In this document: positions 15,101 to 28,629 of the stretch, piece after piece
Layout: each line of letters opens with the position of its first letter
Position numbering within the stretch: position 1 is the stretch's first letter
Source: Tipula vernalis
Lineage: Eukaryota > Arthropoda > Insecta > Diptera > Tipulidae
Direction: 5' to 3'
DNA length: 64,000 bases
Assembly: GCA_958295665.1 (NCBI GenBank)
Contig: OY282560.1
Span: 29,563,992-29,627,991 of the forward strand
The notes under the pieces: generated by a model
Database searches by the model: none
What the model was told of the DNA's origin: nothing
The model's input: only the letters and a program-made list of their open reading frames with translations
Translations under genes and position numbers: made by a program

Positions 15101-18100
15101 AGCACAGTTGATTTTCAATAAAATCGAATTTTCTATTAAATGGTTAGAAATAGTCGAGCAATCCACATGCAAGTTGGCAAAATAAATACAGATCCTGAAG
15201 CCTATTGATAGAGCTATTGACCAACGTAATCGGAGCATTTTAGATTTTTGCCGTTCAAAATCTGTGGGCTATAGCACAGTTGATTTTTAATAAAATCGAA
15301 TTTTCTAATAAATGGTTAGAAATATTCGAGCAATCCAAATGCAAGTTGGCAAAATAAATACAGATCCTGAAGCCTATTGATAGAGCTATTGACCAACGTA
15401 ATCGGAGCATTTTAGATTTTTGCCGTTCAAAATCTGTGGGCTATAGCACAGTTGATTTTCAATAAAATCGAATTTTCTATTAAATGGTTAGAAATAGTCG
15501 AGCAATCCACATGCAAGTTGGCAAAATAAATACAGATCCTGAAGCCTATTGATAGAGCTATTGACCAACGTAATCGGAGCATTTTAGATTTTTGCCGTTC
15601 AAAATCTGTGGGCTAGAGCACAGTTGATTTTCAATAAAATCGAATTTTCTAATAAATGGTTAGAAATAGTCGAGCAATCCACATGCAAGTTGGCAAAATA
15701 AATACAGATCCTGAAGCCTATTGATAGAGCTATTGACCAACGTAATCGGAGCATTTTAGATTTTTGCCGTTCAAAATCTGTGGGCTATAGCACAGTTGAT
15801 TTTCAATAAAATCGAATTTTCTATTAAATGTTTAGAAATATTCGAGCAATCCACATGCAAGTTGGCAAAATAAATACAGATCCTGAAGCCTATTGATAGA
15901 GCTATTGACCAACGTAATCGGAGCATTTTAGATTTTTGCCGTTCAAAATCTGTGGGCTATAGCACAGTTGATTTTCAATAAAATCGAATTTTCTATTAAA
16001 TGGTTAGAAATAGTCGAGCAATCCACATGCAAGTTGGCAAAATAAATACAGATCCTGAAGCCTATTGATAGAGCTATTGACCAACGTAATCGGAGCATTT
16101 TAGATTTTTGCCGTTCAAAATCTGTGGGCTATAGCACAGTTGATTTTCAATAAAATCGAATTTTCTATTAAATGTTTAGAAATATTCGAGCAATCCAAAT
16201 GCAAGTTGGCAAAATAAATACAGATCCTGAAGCCTATTGATAGAGCTATTGACCAACGTAATCGGAGCATTTTAGATTTTTGCCGTTCAAAATCTGTGGG
16301 CTATAGCACAGTTGATTTTCAATAAAATCGAATTTTCTAATAAATGGTTAGAAATAGTCGAGCAATCCACATGCAAGTTGGCAAAATAAATACAGATCCT
16401 GAAGCCTATTGATAGAGCTATTGACCAACATAATCGGAGCATTTTAGATTTTTGCCGTTCAAAATCTGTGGGCTATAGCACAGTTGATTTTCAATAAAAT
16501 CGAATTTTCTATTAAATGTTTAGAAATATTCGAGCAATCCAAATGCAAGTTGGCAAAATAAATACAGATCCTGAAGCCTATTGATAGAGCTATTGACCAA
16601 CGTAATCGGAGCATTTTAGATTTTTGCCGTTCAAAATCTGTGGGCTATAGCACAGTTGATTTTCAATAAAATCGAATTTTCTATTAAATGGTTAGAAATA
16701 GTCGAGCAATCCACATGCAAGTTGGCAAAATAAATACAGATCCTGAAGCCTATTGATAGAGCTATTGACCAACGTAATCGGAGCATTTTAGATTTTTGCC
16801 GTTCAAAATCTGTGGGCTATAGCACAGTTGATTTTCAATAAAATCGAATTTTCTATTAAATGTTTAGAAATATTCGAGCAATCCAAATGCAAGTTGGCAA
16901 AATAAATACAGATCCTGAAGCCTATTGATAGAGCTATTGACCAACGTAATCGGAGCATTTTAGATTTTTGCCGTTCAAAATCTGTGGGCTATAGCACAGT
17001 TGATTTTCAATAAAATCGAATTTTCTATTAAATGGTTAGAAATAGTCGAGCAATCCACATGCAAGTTGGCAAAATAAATACAGATCCTGAAGCCTATTGA
17101 TAGAGCTATTGACCAACGTAATCGGAGCATTTTAGATTTTTGCCGTTCAAAATCTGTGGGCTATAGCACAGTTGATTTTCAATAAAATCGAATTGTCTAT
17201 TAAATGTTTAGAAATATTCGAGCAATCCAAATGCAAGTTGGCAAAATAAATACAGATCCTGAAGCCTATTGATAGAGCTATTGACCAACGTAATCGGAGC
17301 ATTTTAGATTTTTGCCGTTCAAAATCTGTGGGCTATAGCACAGTTGATTTTCAATAAAATCGAATTTTCTATTAAATGGTTAGAAATATTCGAGCAATCC
17401 AAATGCAAGTTGGCAAAATAAATACAGATCCTGAAGCCTATTGATAGAGCTATTGACCAACGTAATCGGAGCATTTTAGATTTTTGCCGTTCAAAATCTG
17501 TGGGCTATAGCACAGTTGATTTTTAATAAAATCGAATTTTCTAATAAATGGTTAGAAATATTCGAGCAATCCAAATGCAAGTTGGCAAAATAAATACAGA
17601 TCCTGAAGCCTATTGATAGAGCTATTGACCAACGTAATCGGAGCATTTTAGATTTTTGCCGTTCAAAATCTGTGGGCTATACACAGTTGATTTTTAATAA
17701 AATCGAATTTTCTAATAAATGGTTAGAAATATTCGAGCAATCCAAATGCAAGTTGGCAAAATAAATACAGATCCTGAAGCCTATTGATAGAGCTATTGAC
17801 CAACGTAATCGGAGCATTTTAGATTTTTGCCGTTCAAAATCTGTGGGCTATAGCACAGTTGATTTTCAATAAAATCGAATTTTCTATTAAATGGTTAGAA
17901 ATATTCGAGCAATCCAAATGCAAGTTGGCAAAATAAATACAGATCCTGAAGCCTATTGATAGAGCTATTGACCAACGTAATCGGAGCATTTTAGATTTTT
18001 GCCGTTCAAAATCTGTGGGCTATAGCACAGTTGATTTTTAATAAAATCGAATTTTCTAATAAATGGTTAGAAATATTCGAGCAATCCAAATGCAAGTTGG

Positions 18101-21100
18101 CAAAATAAATACAGATCCTGAAGCCTATTGATAGAGCTATTGACCAACGTAATCGGAGCATTTTAGATTTTTGCCGTTCAAAATCTGTGGGCAGCACAGT
18201 TGATTTTCAATAAAATCGAATTTTCTATTAAATGGTTAGAAATAGTCGAGCAATCCACATGCAAGTTGGCAAAATAAATACAGATCCTGAAGCCTATTGA
18301 TAGAGCTATTGACCAACGTAATCGGAGCATTTTAGATTTTTGCCGTTCAAAATCTGTGGGCTATAGCACAGTTGATTTTTAATAAAATCGAATTTTCTAA
18401 TAAATGGTTAGAAATATTCGAGCAATCCAAATGCAAGTTGGCAAAATAAATACAGATCCTGAAGCCTATTGATAGAGCTATTGACCAACGTAATCGGAGC
18501 ATTTTAGATTTTTGCCGTTCAAAATCTGTGGGCAGCACAGTTGATTTTCAATAAAATCGAATTTTCTATTAAATGGTTAGAAATAGTCGAGCAATCCACA
18601 TGCAAGTTGGCAAAATAAATACAGATCCTGAAGCCTATTGATAGAGCTATTGACCAACGTAATCGGAGCATTTTAGATTTTTGCCGTTCAAAATCTGTGG
18701 GCTATAGCACAGTTGATTTTCAATAAAATCGAATTGTCTATTAAATGTTTAGAAATATTCGAGCAATCCAAATGCAAGTTGGCAAAATAAATACAGATCC
18801 TGAAGCCTATTGATAGAGCTATTGACCAACGTAATCGGAGCATTTTAGATTTTTGCCGTTCAAAATCTGTGGGCTATAGCACAGTTGATTTTTAATAAAA
18901 TCGAATTTTCTAATAAATGGTTAGAAATATTCGAGCAATCCAAATGCAAGTTGGCAAAATAAATACAGATCCTGAAGCCTATTGATAGAGCTATTGACCA
19001 ACGTAATCGGAGCATTTTAGATTTTTGCCGTTCAAAATCTGTGGGCAGCACAGTTGATTTTCAATAAAATCGAATTTTCTATTAAATGGTTAGAAATAGT
19101 CGAGCAATCCACATGCAAGTTGGCAAAATAAATACAGATCCTGAAGCCTATTGATAGAGCTATTGACCAACGTAATCGGAGCATTTTAGATTTTTGCCGT
19201 TCAAAATCTGTGGGCTATAGCACAGTTGATTTTCAATAAAATCGAATTTTCTATTAAATGGTTAGAAATAGTCGAGCAATCCACATGCAAGTTGGCAAAA
19301 TAAATACAGATCCTGAAGCCTATTGATAGAGCTATTGACCAACGTAATCGGAGCATTTTAGATTTTCGCCGTTCAAAATCTGTGGGCTATAGCACAGTTG
19401 ATTTTCAATAAAATCGAATTTTCTATTAAATGTTTAGAAATATTCGAGCAATCCAAATGCAAGTTGGCAAAATAAATACAGATCCTGAAGCCTATTGATA
19501 GAGCTATTGACCAACGTAATCGGAGCATTTTAGATTTTTGCCGTTCAAAATCTGTGGGCTATAGCACAGTTGATTTTCAATAAAATCGAATTTTCTATTA
19601 AATGGTTAGAAATAGTCGAGCAATCCACATGCAAGTTGGCAAAATAAATACAGATCCTGAAGCCTATTGATAGAGCTATTGACCAACGTAATCGGAGCAT
19701 TTTAGATTTTTGCCGTTCAAAATCTGTGGGCAGCACAGTTGATTTTCAATAAAATCGAATTTTCTATTAAATGGTTAGAAATAGTCGAGCAATCCACATG
19801 CAAGTTGGCAAAATAAATACAGATCCTGAAGCCTATTGATAGAGCTATTGACCAACGTAATCGGAGCATTTTAGATTTTTGCCGTTCAAAATCTGTGGGC
19901 TATAGCACAGTTGATTTTCAATAAAATCGAATTGTCTATTAAATGTTTAGAAATATTCGAGCAATCCAAATGCAAGTTGGCAAAATAAATACAGATCCTG
20001 AAGCCTATTGATAGAGCTATTGACCAACGTAATCGGAGCATTTTAGATTTTTGCCGTTCAAAATCTGTGGGCTATACACAGTTGATTTTTAATAAAATCG
20101 AATTTTCTAATAAATGGTTAGAAATATTCGAGCAATCCAAATGCAAGTTGGCAAAATAAATACAGATCCTGAAGCCTATTGATAGAGCTATTGACCAACG
20201 TAATCGGAGCATTTTAGATTTTTGCCGTTCAAAATCTGTGGGCTATAGCACAGTTGATTTTCAATAAAATCGAATTTTCTATTAAATGGTTAGAAATAGT
20301 CGAGCAATCCACATGGAAGTTGGCAAAATAAATACAGATCCTGAAGCCTATTGATAGAGCTATTGACCAACGTAATCGGAGCATTTTAGATTTTTGCCGT
20401 TCAAAATCTGTGGGCAGCACAGTTGATTTTCAATAAAATCGAATTTTCTATTAAATGGTTAGAAATAGTCGAGCAATCCACATGCAAGTTGGCAAAATAA
20501 ATACAGATCCTGAAGCCTATTGATAGAGCTATTGACCAACGTAATCGGAGCATTTTAGATTTTTGCCGTTCAAAATCTGTGGGCTATAGCACAGTTGATT
20601 TTCAATAAAATCGAATTGTCTATTAAATGTTTAGAAATATTCGAGCAATCCAAATGCAAGTTGGCAAAATAAATACAGATCCTGAAGCCTATTGATAGAG
20701 CTATTGACCAACGTAATCGGAGCATTTTAGATTTTTGCCGTTCAAAATCTGTGGGCTATACACAGTTGATTTTTAATAAAATCGAATTTTCTAATAAATG
20801 GTTAGAAATATTCGAGCAATCCAAATGCAAGTTGGCAAAATAAATACAGATCCTGAAGCCTATTGATAGAGCTATTGACCAACGTAATCGGAGCATTTTA
20901 GATTTTTGCCGTTCAAAATCTGTGGGCTATAGCACAGTTGATTTTCAATAAAATCGAATTTTCTATTAAATGGTTAGAAATATTCGAGCAATCCAAATGC
21001 AAGTTGGCAAAATAAATACAGATCCTGAAGCCTATTGATAGAGCTATTGACCAACGTAATCGGAGCATTTTAGATTTTTGCCGTTCAAAATCTGTGGGCT

Positions 21101-24100
21101 ATAGCACAGTTGATTTTTAATAAAATCGAATTTTCTAATAAATGGTTAGAAATATTCGAGCAATCCAAATGCAAGTTGGCAAAATAAATACAGATCCTGA
21201 AGCCTATTGATAGAGCTATTGACCAACGTAATCGGAGCATTTTAGATTTTTGCCGTTCAAAATCTGTGGGCAGCACAGTTGATTTTCAATAAAATCGAAT
21301 TTTCTATTAAATGGTTAGAAATAGTCGAGCAATCCACATGGAAGTTGGCAAAATAAATACAGATACTGAAGCCTATTGATAGAGCTATTGACCAACGTAA
21401 TCGGAGCATTTTAGATTTTTGCCGTTCAAAATCTGTGGGCTATAGCACAGTTGATTTTTAATAAAATCGAATTTTCTAATAAATGGTTAGAAATATTCGA
21501 GCAATCCAAATGCAAGTTGGCAAAATAAATACAGATCCTGAAGCCTATTGATAGAGCTATTGACCAACGTAATCGGAGCATTTTAGATTTTTGCCGTTCA
21601 AAATCTGTGGGCAGCACAGTTGATTTTCAATAAAATCGAATTTTCTATTAAATGGTTAGAAATAGTCGAGCAATCCACATGCAAGTTGGCAAAATAAATA
21701 CAGATCCTGAAGCCTATTGATAGAGCTATTGACCAACGTAATCGGAGCATTTTAGATTTTTGCCGTTCAAAATCTGTGGGCTATAGCACAGTTGATTTTC
21801 AATAAAATCGAATTGTCTATTAAATGTTTAGAAATATTCGAGCAATCCAAATGCAAGTTGGCAAAATAAATACAGATCCTGAAGCCTATTGATAGAGCTA
21901 TTGACCAACGTAATCGGAGCATTTTAGATTTTTGCCGTTCAAAATCTGTGGGCTATAGCACAGTTGATTTTCAATAAAATCGAATTTTCTATTAAATGGT
22001 TAGAAATATTCGAGCAATCCAAATGCAAGTTGGCAAAATAAATACAGATCCTGAAGCCTATTGATAGAGCTATTGACCAACGTAATCGGAGCATTTTAGA
22101 TTTTTGCCGTTCAAAATCTGTGGGCTATACACAGTTGATTTTCAATAAAATCGAATTTTCTATTAAATGGTTAGAAATAGTCGAGCAATCCAAATGCAAG
22201 TTGGCAAAATAAATACAGATCCTGAAGCCTATTGATAGAGCTATTGACCAACGTAATCGGAGCATTTTAGATTTTTGCCGTTCAAAATCTGTGGGCTATA
22301 GCACAGTTGATTTTCAATAAAATCGAATTTTCTATTAAATGGTTAGAAATAGTCGAGCAATCCACATGGAAGTTGGCAAAATAAATACAGATCCTGAAGC
22401 CTATTGATAGAGCTATTGACCAACGTAATCGGAGCATTTTAGATTTTTGCCGTTCAAAATCTGTGGGCTATAGCACAGTTGATTTTCAATAAAATCGAAT
22501 TTTCTATTAAATGGTTAGAAATAGTCGAGCAATCCACATGCAAGTTGGCAAAATAAATACAGATCCTGAAGCCTATTGATAGAGCTATTGACCAACGTAA
22601 TCGGAGCATTTTAGATTTTTGCCGTTCAAAATCTGTGGGCTATAGCACAGTTGATTTTCAATAAAATCGAATTGTCTATTAAATGTTTAGAAATATTCGA
22701 GCAATCCAAATGCAAGTTGGCAAAATAAATACAGATCCTGAAGCCTATTGATAGAGCTATTGACCAACGTAATCGGAGCATTTTAGATTTTTGCCGTTCA
22801 AAATCTGTGGGCTATAGCACAGTTGATTTTCAATAAAATCGAATTGTCTATTAAATGTTTAGAAATATTCGAGCAATCCAAATGCAAGTTGGCAAAATAA
22901 ATACAGATCCTGAAGCCTATTGATAGAGCTATTGACCAACGTAATCGGAGCATTTTAGATTTTTGCCGTTCAAAATCTGTGGGCTATACACAGTTGATTT
23001 TTAATAAAATCGAATTTTCTAATAAATGGTTAGAAATATTCGAGCAATCCAAATGCAAGTTGGCAAAATAAATACAGATCCTGAAGCCTATTGATAGAGC
23101 TATTGACCAACGTAATCGGAGCATTTTAGATTTTTGCCGTTCAAAATCTGTGGGCTATACACAGTTGATTTTTAATAAAATCGAATTTTCTATTAAATGG
23201 TTAGAAATATTCGAGCAATCCAAATGCAAGTTGGCAAAATAAATACAGATCCTGAAGCCTATTGATAGAGCTATTGACCAACGTAATCGGAGCATTTTAG
23301 ATTTTTGCCGTTCAAAATCTGTGGGCTATAGCACAGTTGATTTTTAATAAAATCGAATTTTCTAATAAATGGTTAGAAATATTCGAGCAATCCAAATGCA
23401 AGTTGGCAAAATAAATACAGATCCTGAAGCCTATTGATAGAGCTATTGACCAACGTAATCGGAGCATTTTAGATTTTTGCCGTTCAAAATCTGTGGGCTA
23501 TAGCACAGTTGATTTTTAATAAAATCGAATTTTCTAATAAATGGTTAGAAATATTCGAGCAATCCAAATGCAAGTTGGCAAAATAAATACAGATCCTGAA
23601 GCCTATTGATAGAGCTATTGACCAACGTAATCGGAGCATTTTAGATTTTTGCCGTTCAAAATCTGTGGGCTATAGCACAGTTGATTTTCAATAAAATCGA
23701 ATTTTCTATTAAATATTTAGAAATATTCGAGCAATCCAAATGCAAGTTGGCAAAATAAATACAGATCCTGAAGCCTATTGATAGAGCTATTGACCAACGT
23801 AATCGGAGCATTTTAGATTTTTGCCGTTCAAAATCTGTGGGCTATAGCACAGTTGATTTTCAATAAAATCGAATTTTCTATTAAATGGTTAGAAATATTC
23901 GAGCAATCCAAATGCAAGTTGGCAAAATAAATACAGATCCTGAAGCCTATTGATAGAGCTATTGACCAACGTAATCGAAGCATTTTAGATTTTCGCCGTT
24001 CAAAATCTGTGAAAAATAAAAAATAAAATCGAATTTTCTATGAATTGGTTAGAAATATTCGAGCAATCCAAATGCAAGTTGGCAAAATAAATACAGATCC

Positions 24101-27100
24101 TGAAGCCTATTGATAGAGCTATTGACCAACGTAATCGGAGCATTTTAGATTTTTGCCGTTCAAAATCTGTGGGCTTATAGCACAGTTGATTTTCAATAAA
24201 ATCGAATTTTCTATTAAATGTTTAGAAATATTCGAGCAATCCAAATGCAAGTTGGCAAAATAAATACAGATCCTGAAGCCTATTGATAGAGCTATTGACC
24301 AACGTAATCGGAGCATTTTAGATTTTTGCCGTTCAAAATCTGTGGGCTATAGCACAGTTGATTTTCAATAAAATCGAATTTTCTATTAAATGTTTAGAAA
24401 TATTCGAGCAATCCAAATGCAAGTTGGCAAAATAAATACAGATCCTGAAGCCTATTGATAGAGCTATTGACCAACGTAATCGGAGCATTTTAGATTTTTG
24501 CCGTTCAAAATCTGTGGGCTATAGCACAGTTGATTTTCAATAAAATCGAATTTTCTATTAAATGGTTAGAAATATTCGAGCAATCCAAATGCAAGTTGGC
24601 AAAATAAATACAGATCCTGAAGCCTATTGATAGAGCTATTGACCAACGTAATCGGAGCATTTTAGATTTTCGCCGTTCAAAATCTGTGGGCTATAGCACA
24701 GTTGATTTTCAATAAAATCGAATTGTCTATTAAATGGTTAGAAATATTCGAGCAATCCAAATGCAAGTTGGCAAAATAAATACAGATCCTGAAGCCTATT
24801 GATAGAGCTATTGACCAACGTAATCGGAGCATTTTAGATTTTTGCCGTTCAAAATCTGTGGGCTATAGCACAGTTGATTTTCAATAAAATCGAATTTTCT
24901 ATTAAATGTTTAGAAATATTCGAGCAATCCAAATGCAAGTTGGCAAAATAAATACAGATCCTGAAGCCTATTGATAGAGCTATTGACCAACGTAATCGGA
25001 GCATTTTAGATTTTTGCCGTTCAAAATCTGTGGGCTATAAGCACAGTTGATTTTCAATAAAATCGAATTTTCTATTAAATGGTTAGAAATATTCGAGCAA
25101 TCCAAAATCCAAGTTGGCAAAATAAATACAGATCCTGAAGCCTATTGATAGAGCTATTGACCAACGTAATCGGAGCATTTTAGATTTTTGCCGTTCAAAA
25201 TCTGTGGGCTATAGCACAGTTGATTTTCAATAAAATCGAATTTTCTATTAAATGTTTAGAAATATTCGAGCAATCCAAATGCAAGTTGGCACAACAAATA
25301 CAGATCCTGAAGCCTATTGATAGAGCTATTGACCAACGTAATCGGAGCATTTTAGATTTTTGCCGTTCAAAATCTGTGGGCTATAGCACAGTTGATTTTC
25401 AATAAAATCGAATTTTCTATTAAATGGTTAGAAATAGTCGAGCAATCCACAAGCAAGTTGGCAAAATAAATACAGATCCTGAAGCCTATTGATAGAGCTA
25501 TTGACCAACGTAATCGGAGCATTTTAGATTTTTGCCGTTCAAAATCTGTGGGCTATAGCACAGTTGATTTTCAATAAAATCGAATTTTCTATTAAATGTT
25601 TAGAAATATTAGAGCAATCCAAATGCAAGTTGGCAAAATAAATACAGATCCTGAAGCCTATTGATAGAGCTATTGACCAACGTAATCGGAGCATTTTAGA
25701 TTTTTGCCGTTCAAAATCTGTGGGCTATAGCACAGTTGATTTTCAATAAAATCGAATTTTCTATTAAATGGTTAGAAATAGTCGAGCAATCCACATGCAA
25801 GTTGGCAAAATAAATACAGATCCTGAAGCCTATTGATAGAGCTATTGACCAACGTAATCGGAGCATTTTAGATTTTTGCCGTTCAAAATCTGTGGGCTAT
25901 AGCACAGTTGATTTTCAATAAAATCGAATTTTCTATTAAATGGTTAGAAATAGTCGAGCAATCCAAATGCAAGTTGGCAAAATAAATACAGATCCTGAAG
26001 CCTATTGATAGAGCTATTGACCAACGTAATCGGAGCATTTTAGATTTTTGCCGTTCAAAATCTGTGGGCTATAGCACAGTTGATTTTCAATAAAATCGAA
26101 TTTTCTATTAAATGGTTAGAAATAGTCGAGCAATCCAAATGCAAGTTGGCAAAATAAATACAGATCCTGAAGTCTATTGATAGAGCTATTGACAAACGTA
26201 ATCGGAGCATTTTAGATTTTTGCCGTTCAAAATCTGTGGGCTATAGCACAGTTGATTTTCAATAAAATCGAATTTTCTATTAAATGGGTAAATATATTCG
26301 AGCAATCCAAATGCAAGTTGGCAAAATAAATACAGATCCTGAAGCCAAAAATTGATAGAGCTATTGACCAACGTAATCGGAGCATTTTAGATTTTTGCCG
26401 TTCAAAATCTGTGGGCTATAGCACAGTTGATTTTCAATAAAATCGAATTTTCTATTAAATGGTTAGAAATAGTCGAGCAATCCACATGCAAGTTGGCAAA
26501 ATAAATACAGATCCTGAAGCCTATTGATAGAGCTATTGACCAACGTAATCGGAGCATTTTAGATTTTTGCCGTTCAAAATCTGTGGGCTATAGCACAGTT
26601 GATTTTCAATAAAATCGAATTTTCTATTAAATGGTTAGAAATAGTCGAGCAATCCAAATGCAAGTTGGCAAAATAAATACAGATCCTGAAGCCTATTGAT
26701 AGAGCTATTGACCAACGTAATCGGAGCATTTTAGATTTTTGCCGTTCAAAATCTGTGGGCTATAGCACAGTTGATTTTCAATAAAATCGAATTTTCTATT
26801 AAATGGTTAGAAATAGTCGAGCAATCCAAATGCAAGTTGGCAAAATAAATACAGATCCTGAAGCCTATTGATAGAGCTATTGACCAACGTAATCGGAGCA
26901 TTTTAGATTTTTGCCGTTCAAAATCTGTGGGCTATAGCACAGTTGATTTTCAATAAAATCGAATTTTCTATTAAATGGGTAAATATATTCGAGCAATCCA
27001 AATGCAAGTTGGCAAAATAAATACAGATCCTGAAGCCAAAAATTGATAGAGCTATTGACCAACGTAATCGGAGCATTTTAGATTTTTGCCGTTCAAAATC

Positions 27101-28360
27101 TGTGGGCTATAGCACAGTTGATTTTCAATAAAATCGAATTGTCTATTAAATGGTTAGAAATATTCGAGCAATCCAAATGCAAGTTGGCAAAATAAATACA
27201 GATCCTGAAGCCTATTGATAGAGCTATTGACCAACGTAATCGGAGCATTTTAGATTTTTGCCGTTCAAAATCTGTGGGCTATTATAGCACAGTTGATTTT
27301 CAATAAAATCGAATTTTCTATTAAATGGTTAGAAATAGTCGAGCAATCCAAATGCAAGTTGGCAAAATAAATACAGATCCTGAAGCCTATTGATAGAGCT
27401 ATTGACCAACGTAATCGGAGCATTTTAGATTTTTGCCGTTCAAAATCTGTGGGCTATAGCACAGTTGATTTTCAATAAAATCGAATTGTCTATTAAATGG
27501 TTAGAAATATTCGAGCAATCCAAATGCAAGTTGGCAAAATAAATACAGATCCTGAAGCCTATTGATAGAGCTATTGACCAACGTAATCGGAGCATTTTAG
27601 ATTTTTGCCGTTCAAAATCTGTGGGCTATTATAGCACAGTTGATTTTCAATAAAATCGAATTTTCTATTAAATGTTCAGAAATATTCGAGCAATCCAAAT
27701 GCAAGTTGGCAAAATAAATACAGATCCTGAAGCCTATTGATAGAGCTATTGACCAACGTAATCGGAGCATTTTAGATTTTTGCCGTTCAAAATCTGTGGG
27801 CTATAGCACAGTTGATTTTCAATAAAATCGAATTTTCTATTAAATGGTTAGAAATATTCGAGCAATCCAAATGCAAGTTGGCAAAATAAATACAGATCCT
27901 GAAGCCTATTGATAGAGCTATTGACCAACGTAATCGGAGCATTTTAGATTTTTGCCGTTCAAAATCTGTGGGATATAGCACAGTTGATTTTCAATAAAAT
28001 CGAATTTTCTATTAAATGTTCAGAAATATTCGAGCAATCCAAATGCAAGTTGGCAAAATAAATACAGATCCTGAAGCCTATTGATAGAGCTATTGACCAA
28101 CGTAATCGGAGCATTTTAGATTTTTGCCGTTCAAAATCTGTGGGCTATAGCACAGTTGATTTTCAATAAAATCGAATTTTCTATTAAATGGTTAGAAATA
28201 TTCGAGCAATCCAAATGCAAGTTGGCAAAATAAATACAGATCCTGAAGCCTATTGATAGAGCTATTGACCAACGTAATCGGAGCATTTTAGATTTTTGCC
28301 GTTCAAAATCTGTGGGCTAAAGCACAGTTGATTTTCAATAAAATCGAATTTTCTATTAAA

Positions 28361-28620
28361 AAGGTTTGTTCCAAAATTTTTTTGCTGTGTCCATATTTTG
28401 AATGTCGACAAGAATGTCTTGAAACTGCGAGGTTAGGGGAAACTCCCTCTCGCGTTTCCTAGAATTGTCCAAGGGGGCACTGCTGCAGCTGTTGAACTCG
28501 CTGCTCAACTGATAGGATGTGGCATGTAGCTGTGAATGTGTGCTATGTGCCCGGATCTGTCACCTTGTTATGCTAAATATTTAGGGAGGAATGGAGAGAT
28601 ATGTACAGCGAGAAAAAAAG
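28361..28620. other. Array edge; no recognisable gene
   Basis: Sequence changes in mid-monomer from satellite to non-satellite DNA at 28360. The next 260 bp are less AT-rich and contain no frame or element that I can identify. Confidence 0.6.
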
Positions 28621-28629
28621 CCCGAAGCG

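Larger units (their letters stand above)
1..28360. repeat. Satellite DNA array, ~172-bp monomer
   Basis: About 165 head-to-tail copies of a monomer that is usually 172 bp (first copy at 1, second at 173). Common length variants are 171 bp (gggctatacacag form) and 169 bp (gggcagcac form). Monomers differ at a few diagnostic positions: ggttagaaatagtcg versus gtttagaaatattcg, ctattaaat versus ctaataaat, cgaattttc versus cgaattgtc, cacatg versus aaatgc, cctgaagcc versus cctagagcc. Most carry the dyad AGATTTT-8 nt-AAAATCT. No open frame is conserved; the short minus-strand frames of about 63 codons arise only where length variants happen to suppress stops. The array continues beyond the left edge and stops cleanly at 28360. 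Homogeneity is high in 1-24000 and falls toward the right edge. A location in centromeric or pericentromeric heterochromatin is an inference from size and structure. Confidence 0.97.

Noticed and set aside
25220..25405. Plus-strand 61-codon frame in the satellite
   Set aside because: Opened by one private base change (caacaaat for aaataaat) in a single monomer.
1853..27981. About twenty similar minus-strand frames of 61-104 codons in the satellite
   Set aside because: They exist only where neighbouring length variants remove stops, have no domain, and sit in a tandem repeat; not genes.
1..28360. CRISPR-like array
   Set aside because: Units are contiguous 172-bp copies without unique spacers, in eukaryotic DNA.
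1..28360. CENP-B box in the monomer
   Set aside because: No match to the CENP-B box core was found in the consensus on either strand.
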